This document shows positions 41,295 to 50,468 of a stretch of 64,000 nt of DNA, piece after piece; within the stretch, counting starts at the first letter, position 1, and every line of letters begins with the position of its first letter. The notes beneath the pieces were generated by a model. The model was not told the DNA's origin. It worked only from the letters and a program-made list of their open reading frames with translations, and searched no databases. The DNA is from Kibdelosporangium aridum. Its GTDB lineage: Bacteria; Actinomycetota; Actinomycetes; Mycobacteriales; Pseudonocardiaceae. The stretch covers positions 620,001 through 684,000 of the forward strand of contig NZ_FWXV01000003.1 of the NCBI RefSeq assembly GCF_900176515.1. The letters are read 5' to 3'. The position numbers were made by a program, and so were the translations under genes.

Positions 41295-42273
41295 GTACCA
41301 GCAGGTCAAGGTCGCCGAGGTGATCCAGGAGACGGCCGAGGCGGTGTCGATCGTGTTCGACGCCACGATGGACTACCGGCCGGGTCAATTCCTGACGCTC
41401 CGGTGCGGCCCGGTGGCCAGATGCTACTCGCTGTCCAGTTCCCCGCACGTCGACGATCGTCCACAAGTGACGGTCAAGCGGATCCCGGACGGCTACGGAT
41501 CGGCCTGGGTGTGCGACAACGTCCGCGCGGGCACAGTTCTGGACATCCTGCCGCCCGCGGGGATCTTCTCGCCGAGTTCGCTGGACGACAACCTGCTGTT
41601 GTTCGCTGGCGGCAGCGGGATCACCCCGGTGATCTCCATCATCAAGTCCGCCTTGACTCAAGGCAGTGGCAGAGTCGTCCTGCTGTACGCCAACCGGGAC
41701 GAGTCGTCGGTGATCTTCGCTTCTCGGCTGCGTGAGCTCGCCGACCAGTACCCGGACCGGTTCATGGTGATCCACTGGCTGGAGTCGTTGCAGGGACTAC
41801 CGACGCCACGGCATCTCACCGCGCTGAAGCCGTTCACCGGGTTCCAGTCGTTCCTATGTGGACCGGCACCGTTCATGGACGTGGTCTCGCAGTTCTTGAA
41901 GTCGATGGGTGTGCCGCGCGACCGTATCCACGTCGAACGGTTCATCTCCTTGTCCGGCAACCCGTTCGAGGAGACCGTCGAAGAACCAGCCGAAGGCGAC
42001 GAGGCGACAGTCGAGGTGGATCTGGACGGCGAAGAATACACCTTCCCGTGGCCCCGCAACAAGAAGTTGTTGGACCTGCTGTTGGAGAAGGGTGTCCAGG
42101 CGCCTTACTCCTGCCGGGAAGGCGCATGCAGTGCGTGCGCGTGCCGGATCGAGCAGGGTGAAGTCAAGATGCTGCAGAACGAGATCCTCGACCAAGAGGA
42201 CATCGACGACGGGATTGTGCTGGCCTGCCAGTCGCTGCCGGTCACCGACACGGTCAAGATCACGTACACCTGA
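41287..42273 (+). CDS. kshB: KshB, reductase of 3-ketosteroid 9-alpha-hydroxylase
   Basis: Three-domain oxygenase reductase of 328 residues that passes electrons from NADH to KshA. FAD domain RCYSLSSSP (near 45-53), NAD domain GGSGITPV and CGPAPFMD, and a plant-type ferredoxin domain with Cys276, Cys281, Cys284 and Cys314. The linker ETVEEPAEGDEATVEVDLDG is acidic. ATG at 41287 overlaps the preceding small gene by eight bases. In Mycobacterium kshA and kshB are far apart; here they are in one operon. Confidence 0.94.
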   Translation: MVEYQQVKVAEVIQETAEAVSIVFDATMDYRPGQFLTLRCGPVARCYSLSSSPHVDDRPQVTVKRIPDGYGSAWVCDNVRAGTVLDILPPAGIFSPSSLDDNLLLFAGGSGITPVISIIKSALTQGSGRVVLLYANRDESSVIFASRLRELADQYPDRFMVIHWLESLQGLPTPRHLTALKPFTGFQSFLCGPAPFMDVVSQFLKSMGVPRDRIHVERFISLSGNPFEETVEEPAEGDEATVEVDLDGEEYTFPWPRNKKLLDLLLEKGVQAPYSCREGACSACACRIEQGEVKMLQNEILDQEDIDDGIVLACQSLPVTDTVKITYT

Positions 42274-42281
42274 GGAGTTCC

Positions 42282-43133
42282 ATGCCTATCGACCCGTCGG
42301 TCGCTGTCGGTGCGTCGCTCGGCGAGGCCACGTTCTCGTGGACGCCGTCCGACGTGCTGCTGTACCACCTGGCGCTGGGCGCGGGCGCGGATCCGATGTC
42401 CGAAGTGGAACTGCGGTACGCCACCGAGTCTGATCTCCAAGTCCTGCCGACGTTCGGGGTCGTCGCGCCGAACTTCAAGCAGACCAAGCCTCCCGCGGTG
42501 TCGTGGCCCGGCGTGGAGATCGACTTGGCGAAGGTGTTGCACGGCCAGCAAGAGATCACTGTGCACCGGCCACTGCCCACGGAAGCGACCGCGACCATCA
42601 CCACACGGATCACCGATGTGTTCGACAAAGGCAAAGCAGCCGTGATCGTGCAGAAGGCAACGGCCGTCGACTCTTCGGGCGAACCGTTGTACACCACCAG
42701 GTCGAGCATTTTCGCGCGCGGCGAAGGTGGTTTCGGCGGCTCGCGTGGCCCGTCGGCCTCGGTCGAAATGCCGGACCGGGTGCCGGATTTCGTGCTGGAG
42801 ACACCGACACTGCCCCAACAGGCGTTGCTCTACCGCTTGTGTGGCGACCGCAATCCCCTGCACTCCGATCCGCGGTTCGCGGCTGCGGCCGGTTTCCCGA
42901 AGCCGATCCTGCATGGCTTGTGCACGTACGGAATCGTGTGCAAAGCCGTGATCGACGGCGTGCTCGGCGGCGATGTCAGCCAGGCGTCCGGGTTCGCCAC
43001 GCGGTTCGCCGGCGTCGTCTATCCCGGCGAGACACTTCGCAGCCAGGTCTGGCAGGAGGACAAGCGCTTGCTCGTGACGTGTTCGGTGGACGACCGGCCG
43101 GTGCTCACCGACACCGTGCTCACCCTATGTTGA
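42282..43133 (+). CDS. MaoC-type enoyl-CoA hydratase (Rv3538-like)
   Basis: Double hot-dog (R)-specific enoyl-CoA hydratase of 283 residues. The hydratase 2 motif YRLCGDRNPLHSDPRFAAAAGFPKPILHGLCTYG, with catalytic Asp and His, is in the C-terminal half. The N-terminal half starts the partial hot-dog (VGASLGEATFSWTPSDVLLYHLALGAG). Likely hydrates a steroid side-chain enoyl-CoA. Its place after kstD resembles Rv3537-Rv3538. ATG at 42282 is nine bases after kshB with GAGG upstream. It overlaps the convergent L,D-transpeptidase by 14 bases. Confidence 0.85.
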   Translation: MPIDPSVAVGASLGEATFSWTPSDVLLYHLALGAGADPMSEVELRYATESDLQVLPTFGVVAPNFKQTKPPAVSWPGVEIDLAKVLHGQQEITVHRPLPTEATATITTRITDVFDKGKAAVIVQKATAVDSSGEPLYTTRSSIFARGEGGFGGSRGPSASVEMPDRVPDFVLETPTLPQQALLYRLCGDRNPLHSDPRFAAAAGFPKPILHGLCTYGIVCKAVIDGVLGGDVSQASGFATRFAGVVYPGETLRSQVWQEDKRLLVTCSVDDRPVLTDTVLTLC

Positions 43134-43866
43134 TCGCCGGTTTCTTGGCCGGGTCCAGCCACCGCATCACCGCGTCGAGGTCGTTCTCGGCGACGGACAC
43201 GCACCCCGCAGTCGGCCTGCCGTTGCTGACGTGCAGGAAAAACGCGGACCCCGCACCGGGCGTGACCGGGTTGCGGTTGTAGTCGATCACAACCGCGTGG
43301 TTGTAAACGGCCCCAGCGGTGATCAACCGCTCGCCCGCGCGTTCGTTGAACGGACACTGTCCCGGCGGGCACCGGAAACGCTTGTTGTACTCAGGTGAAC
43401 TGACGTCGCTGACCCACCAGTCCTGCTCGTCCACCTTGAAGTACGGCAACCGGGTGCCGTTGTTCTCCGCGATACCGAACGCCTCGGTCAGCCCGAAAAC
43501 ACCGATCGGCGTGCGGGAAAGGCCTTCCTTGGCCTCTCCTATCCCCTCGGCGCCGACGAAGGCGCTGACCGGGCCGATGTCCCGGTGCCACTTTCCGTTG
43601 GTACGTGACCACGCACTCAACTTCGCCGTCGGCGCGGACGGATCCGGCACGGACACCGTGACCATCTGTTCGATCGGGCCGTTGTGCGGCAGCACGATCC
43701 CGCGTGGTTTGCGCTGCCCGCTCGGGGTGACCGCGGCGATCAGCGCCATCTCGTGTTCGTCCACTACCTGCTCATCTGTCGTCCCGACCGTGGGCGCGAG
43801 GGCTGGGAAGGCAGCCCCGCCAAGCAAGGCTAAAACGAACACCAGTGGAATGGCGATGCGACGCAC
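43120..43866 (-). CDS. Exported L,D-transpeptidase (YkuD) family protein
   Basis: Secreted protein of 248 residues. Signal peptide MRRIAIPLVFVLALLGGAAFPALA, then a catalytic domain ending in HVSNGRPTAGCVSVAENDL, the HxxN...[ST]xGC Cys signature of YkuD enzymes that make 3-3 peptidoglycan links or attach proteins to the wall. It lies 22 bases downstream of ltp2 on the same strand and may be read through from the side-chain operon; a link with steroid metabolism is not expected. Confidence 0.82.
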   Translation of the reverse strand: MRRIAIPLVFVLALLGGAAFPALAPTVGTTDEQVVDEHEMALIAAVTPSGQRKPRGIVLPHNGPIEQMVTVSVPDPSAPTAKLSAWSRTNGKWHRDIGPVSAFVGAEGIGEAKEGLSRTPIGVFGLTEAFGIAENNGTRLPYFKVDEQDWWVSDVSSPEYNKRFRCPPGQCPFNERAGERLITAGAVYNHAVVIDYNRNPVTPGAGSAFFLHVSNGRPTAGCVSVAENDLDAVMRWLDPAKKPAINIG

Positions 43867-43888
43867 CGCGACAGCCTAGTGGATCGCC

Positions 43889-45049
43889 TCATCCGCTGAC
43901 TATGAGTCCGCTGGTAGGGACGCCGGTACCGGCAGTGACGAGGACCGGCCCGCCGACCTGGTTGCACGATGAGCCACGGATCTGCCGTACGGCTTCGGCG
44001 ATTCCGTTCATTCCATGGATGTACGCCTCACCGAGTTGGCCACCGTGTGTGTTGATCGGTAGCCTGCCGCCCATTTCTATAGCACCGTCAGCAATGAACT
44101 CACGTGCCTCGCCCGGGCCGCAAAAACCCAGTTCCTCCAGTTGAACGAGCACGAACGGAGTGAAGTGGTCGTACAACACGGCGACCGTGATGTCGTCGGG
44201 CCGCAGCCCGGACTGCGCCCACAGTTGATCACCGACCACACGCATCTCGGGCAGGCCGAGCAGATCGTCCCGGTAGTACGACGTCATCACGAACTGGTCC
44301 GAACCACTACCCTGTGCCGCCGCGGCGATCACCGCGGGTCGATGCGGCAAGTCACGGGCACGTTCGACACTTGTCACGACCAACGCGACGCCGCCGTCGC
44401 TTTCCTGGCAGCAGTCCAGCAGGTGCAACGGCTCGACGACCCAGCGTGAAGCCTGATGATCTTCCAGGGTGATCGGCTTGCCGTAGAACCACGCGTTCGG
44501 GTTCACCGCCGCGTGTTTGCGGTCGGCCACAGCCACCCGCCCGAAATCCTCCGAGGTTGCTCCGTAAACGTGCTGGTAGCGCCGCGCGAACATGGCGACG
44601 TCCGCAGCGGGAGTGCCCAGTCCCATGGGGTACGACCAGGATGCGTCGATCCCGTTGGATGTCGGGGCGGTCGCGGCTGCCGTGGACACCCGTCCGAAGC
44701 GATATCCCGAGCGTTCGTTGAAGGCGCGGTAGCAGACAACGACTTCGGCGACACCGGTCGCCACGGCCATCGCTGCCTGCTGAACTGTCGCGCACGCCGC
44801 GCCACCGCCGAAGTTGATCCGGCTGAAGAAGCTCAGCTGCGGGATGCCGAGTTCCCTGGCGACCGCGATCTCCGAGTTCGTGTCCATGGTGAACGTCACC
44901 AGACCGTCCACATCGGAAGGTGTGAGGCCGGCGTCGGCGAGTGCGGCCTTGACCGCTTCGACCGCGAGCCGCAGCTCGGTCCGGCCGGAGGCCTTGGAGA
45001 ACTCCGTTGCCCCGATCCCGGCGATCGCGGCCTTTCCTGACAAGGTCAT
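43889..45049 (-). CDS. ltp2: Ltp2, steroid side-chain retro-aldolase
   Basis: Thiolase-fold lipid-transfer-like protein of 386 residues. In Mycobacterium Ltp2 works with ChsH2 to remove the last propionyl-CoA from 17-hydroxy steroid carboxyl-CoA, giving androstenedione. Motifs: VAIAGIGATEFSKASGRTE start region, INFGGGAACATVQQAAMAVA, and NTHGGQLGEAYIHGMNG. No thiolase Cys nucleophile pattern is evident in the usual N-terminal position, consistent with retro-aldol rather than thiolysis. ATG at 45049 overlaps the chsH1 stop. Last of six side-chain genes. Confidence 0.92.
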   Translation of the reverse strand: MTLSGKAAIAGIGATEFSKASGRTELRLAVEAVKAALADAGLTPSDVDGLVTFTMDTNSEIAVARELGIPQLSFFSRINFGGGAACATVQQAAMAVATGVAEVVVCYRAFNERSGYRFGRVSTAAATAPTSNGIDASWSYPMGLGTPAADVAMFARRYQHVYGATSEDFGRVAVADRKHAAVNPNAWFYGKPITLEDHQASRWVVEPLHLLDCCQESDGGVALVVTSVERARDLPHRPAVIAAAAQGSGSDQFVMTSYYRDDLLGLPEMRVVGDQLWAQSGLRPDDITVAVLYDHFTPFVLVQLEELGFCGPGEAREFIADGAIEMGGRLPINTHGGQLGEAYIHGMNGIAEAVRQIRGSSCNQVGGPVLVTAGTGVPTSGLIVSG

Positions 45050-45414
45050 GGTGTCGTCACCCGAACGGTTCCGGTTACGTGGTCACCGAGGGAGCATTTG
45101 CCCACCACGTCGACCACAGTGTCTTTGCCGTCCGGCGTCGCCGTGCCCGAGAAGACCAGCGTGTCGCCCGCGTAGCACGGCACACCGAGCCGGATGGAGA
45201 TGTTGCGGACCAGGACGTCCGGCCCGGCCCAGTCCGTGACGAACCGCTGCACCAGGCCAGTCGTGGTGAGGATGTTGAGGAAGATGTCCTTGGAGCCACG
45301 GGCGATGGCCGCGTCCTTGTCGTGGTGCACGTCCTGGAAGTCACGGGTGGCCAACGCGGTGCTGACCACGAACGTGGTCGTCGTGTCGATCCTCAATTCC
45401 GGCAGTTCGGTCAT
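45046..45414 (-). CDS. chsH1: ChsH1, MaoC subunit of steroid enoyl-CoA hydratase
   Basis: Single hot-dog protein of 122 residues, the small hydratase subunit that pairs with the MaoC half of ChsH2. It carries the catalytic-type motif TRDFQDVHHDKDAAIARGSKDIFLN. ATG at 45414 overlaps the chsH2 stop (ATGA); a longer in-frame reading upstream is not protein-like. The order chsE1-chsE2-chsH2-chsH1-ltp2 is identical to Rv3544c-Rv3540c. Confidence 0.93.
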   Translation of the reverse strand: MTELPELRIDTTTTFVVSTALATRDFQDVHHDKDAAIARGSKDIFLNILTTTGLVQRFVTDWAGPDVLVRNISIRLGVPCYAGDTLVFSGTATPDGKDTVVDVVGKCSLGDHVTGTVRVTTP

Positions 45415-46298
45415 GGCCGTGCCCGCCAGACCGGGATGGTGAGGTCGCCGTCCACACGGGACCAGCCGACCACGACCTGCTGGCCGATCCGGACCTCGTC
45501 GGCCGGGACGTCGAGCAACTCGCCCAGCATGCGTACGCCTTCCTCGAGTTCGACCAGCGCGATGACGATGGGCAAACGCTTGCCCGGCACCGGCGGGTGG
45601 TGGTGCACCACGTAGCTGAAGACCGATCCACGCCCGGACGCGAGCACGTACTCCGGCGTCCCGCTGCCGCACCGCGGGCAGAACGGCCCTGGTGGGTGCC
45701 GCAGCTGCTGGCAGTCAGGACACCGCTGGATCCGCAGCTCCCGCTTGCTGGTGCCTTCCCAGAAGAACTCGGTGTCCTGGTTGACCAACGGCCGGATCAC
45801 TGAGCCAGCGGCCTGCTCGGGTGGCTTGAACTTCAGCACCCGGAACATCATCTCGGCCACCGGTTCGTCGTCCACGTACCAGGTGCTGAGCGTGGTCACG
45901 AACCAGCCCTCGCCGAGCGCGGTCCGTTTAGGACCAACCACGTCGGACAACTTCGTGGTCACCGCGAGTTGCTCGCCCGGCCGGAGATAACGGTGGTACG
46001 TCTGCTCGCAGTTGGTTGCCACGACTGAGGTGTACCCGGCCGCGTCGAGCACATTGGACATCGCGCCAAGCGGGTCGTCCGGGTCTCTGACTCCGTTGAG
46101 GCCGTACATCGTCCAGACCTGGACCATCGCGGGCGGGGCGAACTTCGGGTACGCCGGGTTGCGGTCACCCATCGCCTCGACCCAGGTGTTGATCATCGGT
46201 TCGTTGACCGGATCCCTGGCCAGCCTGGGCCTGCTCTCGCCCAAGGCTTTCAGCCGCGCTGCTTCCACTTCGATAGCGTTCATCCGTGTCGACGTCAT
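45411..46298 (-). CDS. chsH2: ChsH2, MaoC-DUF35 hydratase/aldolase partner
   Basis: Protein of 295 residues with an N-terminal MaoC-like hot-dog (about 1-160) and a C-terminal DUF35 domain with rubredoxin-like zinc knuckle (CPDC and CPRC near residue 200) plus OB-fold. The MaoC half pairs with ChsH1 for hydration; the DUF35 half binds Ltp2. ATG at 46298 overlaps the chsE2 stop (ATGA). Confidence 0.93.
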   Translation of the reverse strand: MTSTRMNAIEVEAARLKALGESRPRLARDPVNEPMINTWVEAMGDRNPAYPKFAPPAMVQVWTMYGLNGVRDPDDPLGAMSNVLDAAGYTSVVATNCEQTYHRYLRPGEQLAVTTKLSDVVGPKRTALGEGWFVTTLSTWYVDDEPVAEMMFRVLKFKPPEQAAGSVIRPLVNQDTEFFWEGTSKRELRIQRCPDCQQLRHPPGPFCPRCGSGTPEYVLASGRGSVFSYVVHHHPPVPGKRLPIVIALVELEEGVRMLGELLDVPADEVRIGQQVVVGWSRVDGDLTIPVWRARP

Positions 46299-47407
46299 CT
46301 GGGCACCCTGGGAAGTTTGAGTCCGGCAGAAGCGATCAGCTCGCGTTGGATCTCGTTCACGCCACCGCCGAACGTCAGCACCAGATTGCGTTTCGCCTGG
46401 ACGTCGAGCCAGCGCACCAGATCGGCCGTCTCCGGATCGGCCGGATCGCCGTAACGGCCGACGACCTCCTCCATCAGACGGCCGATTCGCTGCGCGCGAT
46501 CGGAGGAGAAGATCTTGGTGGCCGACGCGTCCGCGACGTCCAGTCCGGACGACGCGACCTGGCCGTTGAGCAGCTCGTTGACCTCGATCGCCGCCATCGT
46601 CTCGGCCAGCGCGCGGCGGACATCGGCGTTGCCGAGGAGGTCTCGTTTCGCGGCCCAGTCGTGCACGCGGTCGTACAGCCCGACCAAGCGACCGGCCGGG
46701 CCGAGCATGATCCGTTCGTGGTTGAGCTGGGTGGTGATCAGCCGCCATCCACCGTTCTCCTCGCCGACCACCATGTCGGCTGGGACACGAACGTCGCTGT
46801 AGTACGTCGCGTTCACGTGATGAGCGCCGTCGCAGGTGATGATCGGCGTCCAGGAGAACCCTGGGGACTTGGTGTCCAGGATCAGGATCGAGATCCCCTT
46901 GTGCCGTGGCGCATCGGGGTTGGTCCGGCAGGCCAGCCAGATGTAGTCGGCGTCATGCGCGCCGGTCGTGAAGATCTTCTGTCCGTTGACCACGTACTCG
47001 TCGCCGTCGCGGACTGCGGTGGTGCGCAGCGACGCGAGGTCGGTGCCCGACTCCGGCTCGGTGTAGCCGATCGCGAAATGTATCTCCCCGGCCTCGATTT
47101 TCGGTAAGAAGTAGTCCTTCTGGGCTTGTGAGCCGAAGGTTTTCAACGTCGGGCCGACGGTTTGCAGTGTCACGTAAGGCAACGGGATGTCGGCACGGGA
47201 GGCCTCGTTGACGAAGATCTGCCGTTCCACATCCGTCGTGTCACGGAACCACCCGTCGGAACCCATCCGCCGCACCAGGTCCCGGTAGACCGTGCCGTGC
47301 CGGTCGGTGAGCATGTCGAGCCGTTGCCCGGGCGTCAGCAGGTTTGCGAAGTACGTGCGCAGCCTGCGGCGCAGTGCGTGCTGTTCTTCGGTCAGGTCTA
47401 CGAACAC
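46295..47407 (-). CDS. chsE2: ChsE2, long subunit of steroid side-chain acyl-CoA dehydrogenase
   Basis: Acyl-CoA dehydrogenase of 370 residues (FadE29 type) forming a heterotetramer with ChsE1 that dehydrogenates the three-carbon steroid side chain. FAIGYTEPESGTDLASLR and GQKIFTTGAHDADYIW contact FAD. The C-terminus LTFGGGVNEIQRELIA has Gly at the classical catalytic-Glu position. ATG at 47407 overlaps chsE1 by 10 bases. Confidence 0.92.
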   Translation of the reverse strand: MFVDLTEEQHALRRRLRTYFANLLTPGQRLDMLTDRHGTVYRDLVRRMGSDGWFRDTTDVERQIFVNEASRADIPLPYVTLQTVGPTLKTFGSQAQKDYFLPKIEAGEIHFAIGYTEPESGTDLASLRTTAVRDGDEYVVNGQKIFTTGAHDADYIWLACRTNPDAPRHKGISILILDTKSPGFSWTPIITCDGAHHVNATYYSDVRVPADMVVGEENGGWRLITTQLNHERIMLGPAGRLVGLYDRVHDWAAKRDLLGNADVRRALAETMAAIEVNELLNGQVASSGLDVADASATKIFSSDRAQRIGRLMEEVVGRYGDPADPETADLVRWLDVQAKRNLVLTFGGGVNEIQRELIASAGLKLPRVPR

Positions 47408-48360
47408 CGCGCCCCCAACTGATCAAGCCTTTGCTCGGCGCCGCCGACGAACCGCACGAGGTCCTTGCCCAGTGAGTAGTAGCGGTGCATCGGATACGTG
47501 ATGTCGACGCCGATTCCGCCGTGCAGGTGGTGACACGTGTGCATCGCCTTCGGCAGTTCCTCGGCCAACCAGTAGGCCGCGACGTCGATCGCTTTGCCCG
47601 CGTCGAGGTTCGCGTGCAGGCGCCAGATCGCCGACCACGCCGCCAGGTGCAGAGTCCGCGCGGCCACGTAGACGTCGGCGATCTGCTGCGACACGGCTTG
47701 GAACGTCGCCAACGGCTTGCCGAACTGCTCCCGGGTCCTGATGTGCTCTGACGTCAGCGCAAGCGCTCCGGCGAGCAGCCCGTCCCCGGTCGCGGCGGCT
47801 CCGGCGAGCGCAAACGCTTGCAGGGTAGCGGCTTCGCCTAGCCGCTCACCCTTTGCGCCGTCCAGGCGAATGGAATACTCAGGCGTCCCGCTCGAACTGT
47901 ACGTCCGGGTCATCGTCACGTCGGCGGGATCGACGACGTACACGTCATCCCCAGCTACAACGAGGATGTGCCTCGCGTCCTCGGCGTAGAGCACGTGCGT
48001 TTTAGTACCGGTCAGGCGGCCTTCGGATGCATCGGCTTGGCCATCGAGCGCCGCCGTGACGACCCCCGGTTCAGCGAGAAGGCGATCCTGTTGTTCGGCC
48101 GTTCCCATGTGGACGATCGGCAGCACGCCAAGCGCCAGCGTGGCCATGGCCGGAGTGACGACCCCGGCACGGCCTACTTCGGCGAGAACGGCACAGGTTT
48201 CGATCACGCCGAGGCCGTCACCGCCAAGGCGTTCGGGGATGGACAACGTCAGCAGGCCGGCTTGCCCCAGCGCTTTCCATGCCTGGTCGGGGTCGCGGCG
48301 CAGCACCGCCGCGGTCAGGTCGGCGATTTCCCGTTGTGTGTCGTCGAACGTGAAGTCCAC
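47398..48360 (-). CDS. chsE1: ChsE1, short subunit of steroid side-chain acyl-CoA dehydrogenase
   Basis: Short acyl-CoA dehydrogenase of 320 residues (FadE28 type), partner of ChsE2. REQFGKPLATFQAVSQQIADVYVA is the conserved helix. HGGIGVDITYPMHRYY differs from the TWEHDAH seen in other short subunits here, so the usual Glu is replaced. GTG at 48360 with AGGAGG four bases upstream sets the start; eight bases separate it from the chsE3 stop. Confidence 0.91.
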   Translation of the reverse strand: MDFTFDDTQREIADLTAAVLRRDPDQAWKALGQAGLLTLSIPERLGGDGLGVIETCAVLAEVGRAGVVTPAMATLALGVLPIVHMGTAEQQDRLLAEPGVVTAALDGQADASEGRLTGTKTHVLYAEDARHILVVAGDDVYVVDPADVTMTRTYSSSGTPEYSIRLDGAKGERLGEAATLQAFALAGAAATGDGLLAGALALTSEHIRTREQFGKPLATFQAVSQQIADVYVAARTLHLAAWSAIWRLHANLDAGKAIDVAAYWLAEELPKAMHTCHHLHGGIGVDITYPMHRYYSLGKDLVRFVGGAEQRLDQLGARCS

Positions 48361-48368
48361 GCCACCTC

Positions 48369-50351
48369 CTACGTCCTCGGCAAGCCGAGAACTCGTTCCG
48401 CGGCAAGGGTCGACAGGATCTGCGTGGTGCCACCCGCAATGCTCAGGCACCTGGTCACCAGGAAGGAATGGATCGCGTCGGCAGCCACATCGGCCAACGC
48501 GCCTTCCGCGCCGTACGAGTCGAGCACGGCCTCGGCGACGGCTTGCCGATGCCGGACACCAACCAGTTTGCGGACACTCGGATCGGTGCCGAACTGGTCC
48601 ATCAACGAGACCACCAGGCCACCGGCGACCAACGCGCCAAGCTTCTCCGGGTCGGCGCCGGCCGCTTTCGACAGGAGGTTCTCCACTTCGGCACCGAAGG
48701 AAGAAGAACTGCCCATCGCGACGCGTTCGTTGGCGAGCGTCGTGCGGGTCAGTTTCCAGCCGTCGCCGGGCTGGCCGACCACGCAGTCGTCCGGCACGAA
48801 CACGCCGTCCAGAAAGACCTCGTTGAACATGGCATCACCGGTGATCTCCCGCAACGGCCGGATGGTGATGCCTTCGGACCGCATGTCGACCAGGAAGTAC
48901 GTAATGCCTTTGTGCTTGGGCACATCCGGGTCGGTGCGGGCGAGGCAGATCGCCCAGTCGGCCTCGGCCGCCCTGGAAGTCCACACTTTCTGGCCGTGCA
49001 GCCGGTAGCCGCCATCCTCTTTGACCGCACGGGTTCGCAGCGAGGCCAAATCCGAACCGGCTTCAGGTTCGCTGAACAGCTGGCACCAGACGATGTCGCC
49101 GCGCAGTGTCGGCCAGACAAAGCGGTCCCGCTGCTCGTCGGTGCCGTACCGCAGGATCGTCGGCGCCGCCCACGCCCCGATCACCAGATCAGGCCTTGTC
49201 ACGCCTTGGCGGCGCAGTTCGTCCGTGATCATCAGCTGTTGCTCCGCAGACGCGTCGAGCCCGTACGGCTTGGGCCATTCCGGCACCAGCAGGCCGGTTT
49301 CGGCCAGTTTGACCCGCCGCTGGTCCTGCGGCAACCGCGCGACGTCCGCAACCAGGCGCTTGGTCTGAGCGTCCGGTTCGGACACGGCGCGCACTTGCCG
49401 CCTGGCGCCGTTTCGCGCGAGCTCGGCGACCCTTTCGCGCCAGTGGGCCGTGCCGCCGAACAAAGCCCTGAGCGCGAGGGCGCGGCGCAGGTAGAGATGG
49501 GCGTCGTGCTCCCAGGTGAACCCGATGCCGCCGAGCACTTGGATGCAGTCCTTCGCGGTTTCCACGGCGGCCTCCAAGGCCACCGCACCCGCGACTGCCG
49601 CTGCCAGCGGATGCTCGTCGGGCGCCTCATCGGCAGCCCGCGCGGCATCCCAGGCCGCCGCTCGCGCCTCTTCCACCCGGCACAACATGCCCGCACACAG
49701 GTGTTTCACGGCCTGGAACGAGCCGATCGGCTTGCCGAACTGCTCACGGACTTTCGCGTACTCCACGGCAGTGTGCAGGCACCAGCCCGCGACTCCGACG
49801 GCCTCGGCTGCGGCCAATGTCACGGCCAGATCTTCGACACCCTCGACATCGAGCAGCCGGGTCTCGTGCAGGTGCTTGACCTCGGACAAAGGGCGTGAGA
49901 AGTCAAGGGCGTCTCGCTCTGCGAGCTCCGCGTCGGCCAGCGCCCACCCACCGTCCAACCGGGTCAACAGATACGGTGCGTGACCAATGATGGGCCCGCC
50001 CAGTTCAATCGGGCGCAGTCCAACCGCGACCGGTATGCCACCCTCGGTCAGTCCTGGCAGGAGTTCCTTGGCAGCCGGGGACTCTGGCGTACGCGCGAGT
50101 AACAACCCGGCGAGCACCGTCGGCAGAACCGGGCCCGGCACCAACGCCTTCGCAGCGTGTTCGAGTGCCACCGCCACGTCCGAAACCGTGCCCTCGACCA
50201 TCTGGAACAGCCCGAAATGGGCGAGATCCGCCCAATGCTCGCGCCAGTGCCTGGCACCCTCCACGCCGCGGACGGTCGGCAGGATGCCGGCACCGGCGGC
50301 CCATGCGGTGATCGACTCGCCGATGGCCCGCTGCTCGTCGGTGATAGACAC
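48369..50351 (-). CDS. chsE3: ChsE3 (FadE34), fused acyl-CoA dehydrogenase
   Basis: Fused dehydrogenase of 660 residues. The N-terminal half is a short-type domain (REQFGKPIGSFQAVKHLCAG; GGIGFTWEHDAHLYL with the Glu). The C-terminal half is long-type (LFSEPEAGSDLAS; GQKVWTSRAAEADW; SIAGGTTQIL). FadE34 acts on the five-carbon sterol side-chain CoA ester. First gene of the six-gene side-chain operon and divergent from kstR, as in Rv3573c-Rv3574. ATG at 50351 is 10 bases from a perfect KstR box. Confidence 0.92.
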   Translation of the reverse strand: MSITDEQRAIGESITAWAAGAGILPTVRGVEGARHWREHWADLAHFGLFQMVEGTVSDVAVALEHAAKALVPGPVLPTVLAGLLLARTPESPAAKELLPGLTEGGIPVAVGLRPIELGGPIIGHAPYLLTRLDGGWALADAELAERDALDFSRPLSEVKHLHETRLLDVEGVEDLAVTLAAAEAVGVAGWCLHTAVEYAKVREQFGKPIGSFQAVKHLCAGMLCRVEEARAAAWDAARAADEAPDEHPLAAAVAGAVALEAAVETAKDCIQVLGGIGFTWEHDAHLYLRRALALRALFGGTAHWRERVAELARNGARRQVRAVSEPDAQTKRLVADVARLPQDQRRVKLAETGLLVPEWPKPYGLDASAEQQLMITDELRRQGVTRPDLVIGAWAAPTILRYGTDEQRDRFVWPTLRGDIVWCQLFSEPEAGSDLASLRTRAVKEDGGYRLHGQKVWTSRAAEADWAICLARTDPDVPKHKGITYFLVDMRSEGITIRPLREITGDAMFNEVFLDGVFVPDDCVVGQPGDGWKLTRTTLANERVAMGSSSSFGAEVENLLSKAAGADPEKLGALVAGGLVVSLMDQFGTDPSVRKLVGVRHRQAVAEAVLDSYGAEGALADVAADAIHSFLVTRCLSIAGGTTQILSTLAAERVLGLPRT

Positions 50352-50361
50352 TCCGTCATTA

Positions 50362-50375
50362 TAGAACGTGTTTCA
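50362..50375. promoter_or_regulatory. KstR box (perfect) upstream of chsE3
   Basis: TAGAACGTGTTTCA matches TnnAACnnGTTnnA exactly and lies 10 bases before the chsE3 start, in the divergent chsE3/kstR region. Confidence 0.87.
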
Positions 50376-50438
50376 GTTCTGAACTCAACCCTGCGAGTCA
50401 GTACAATTGCCCCCCGCGAGGTACACTGCTACCCGAAG

Positions 50439-50452
50439 TGGAACAGGTTTCA
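50439..50452. promoter_or_regulatory. KstR box (perfect) upstream of kstR
   Basis: TGGAACAGGTTTCA matches TnnAACnnGTTnnA exactly, 16 bases before the kstR start: autoregulatory site. Confidence 0.87.
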
Positions 50453-50468
50453 GCAAGGGGACCCATCG

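Noticed and set aside
45415..45672. Upstream extension of chsH1
   Set aside because: Runs antisense-like inside chsH2 and gives Arg/Gly/Pro noise; ATG at 45414 matches the family length.
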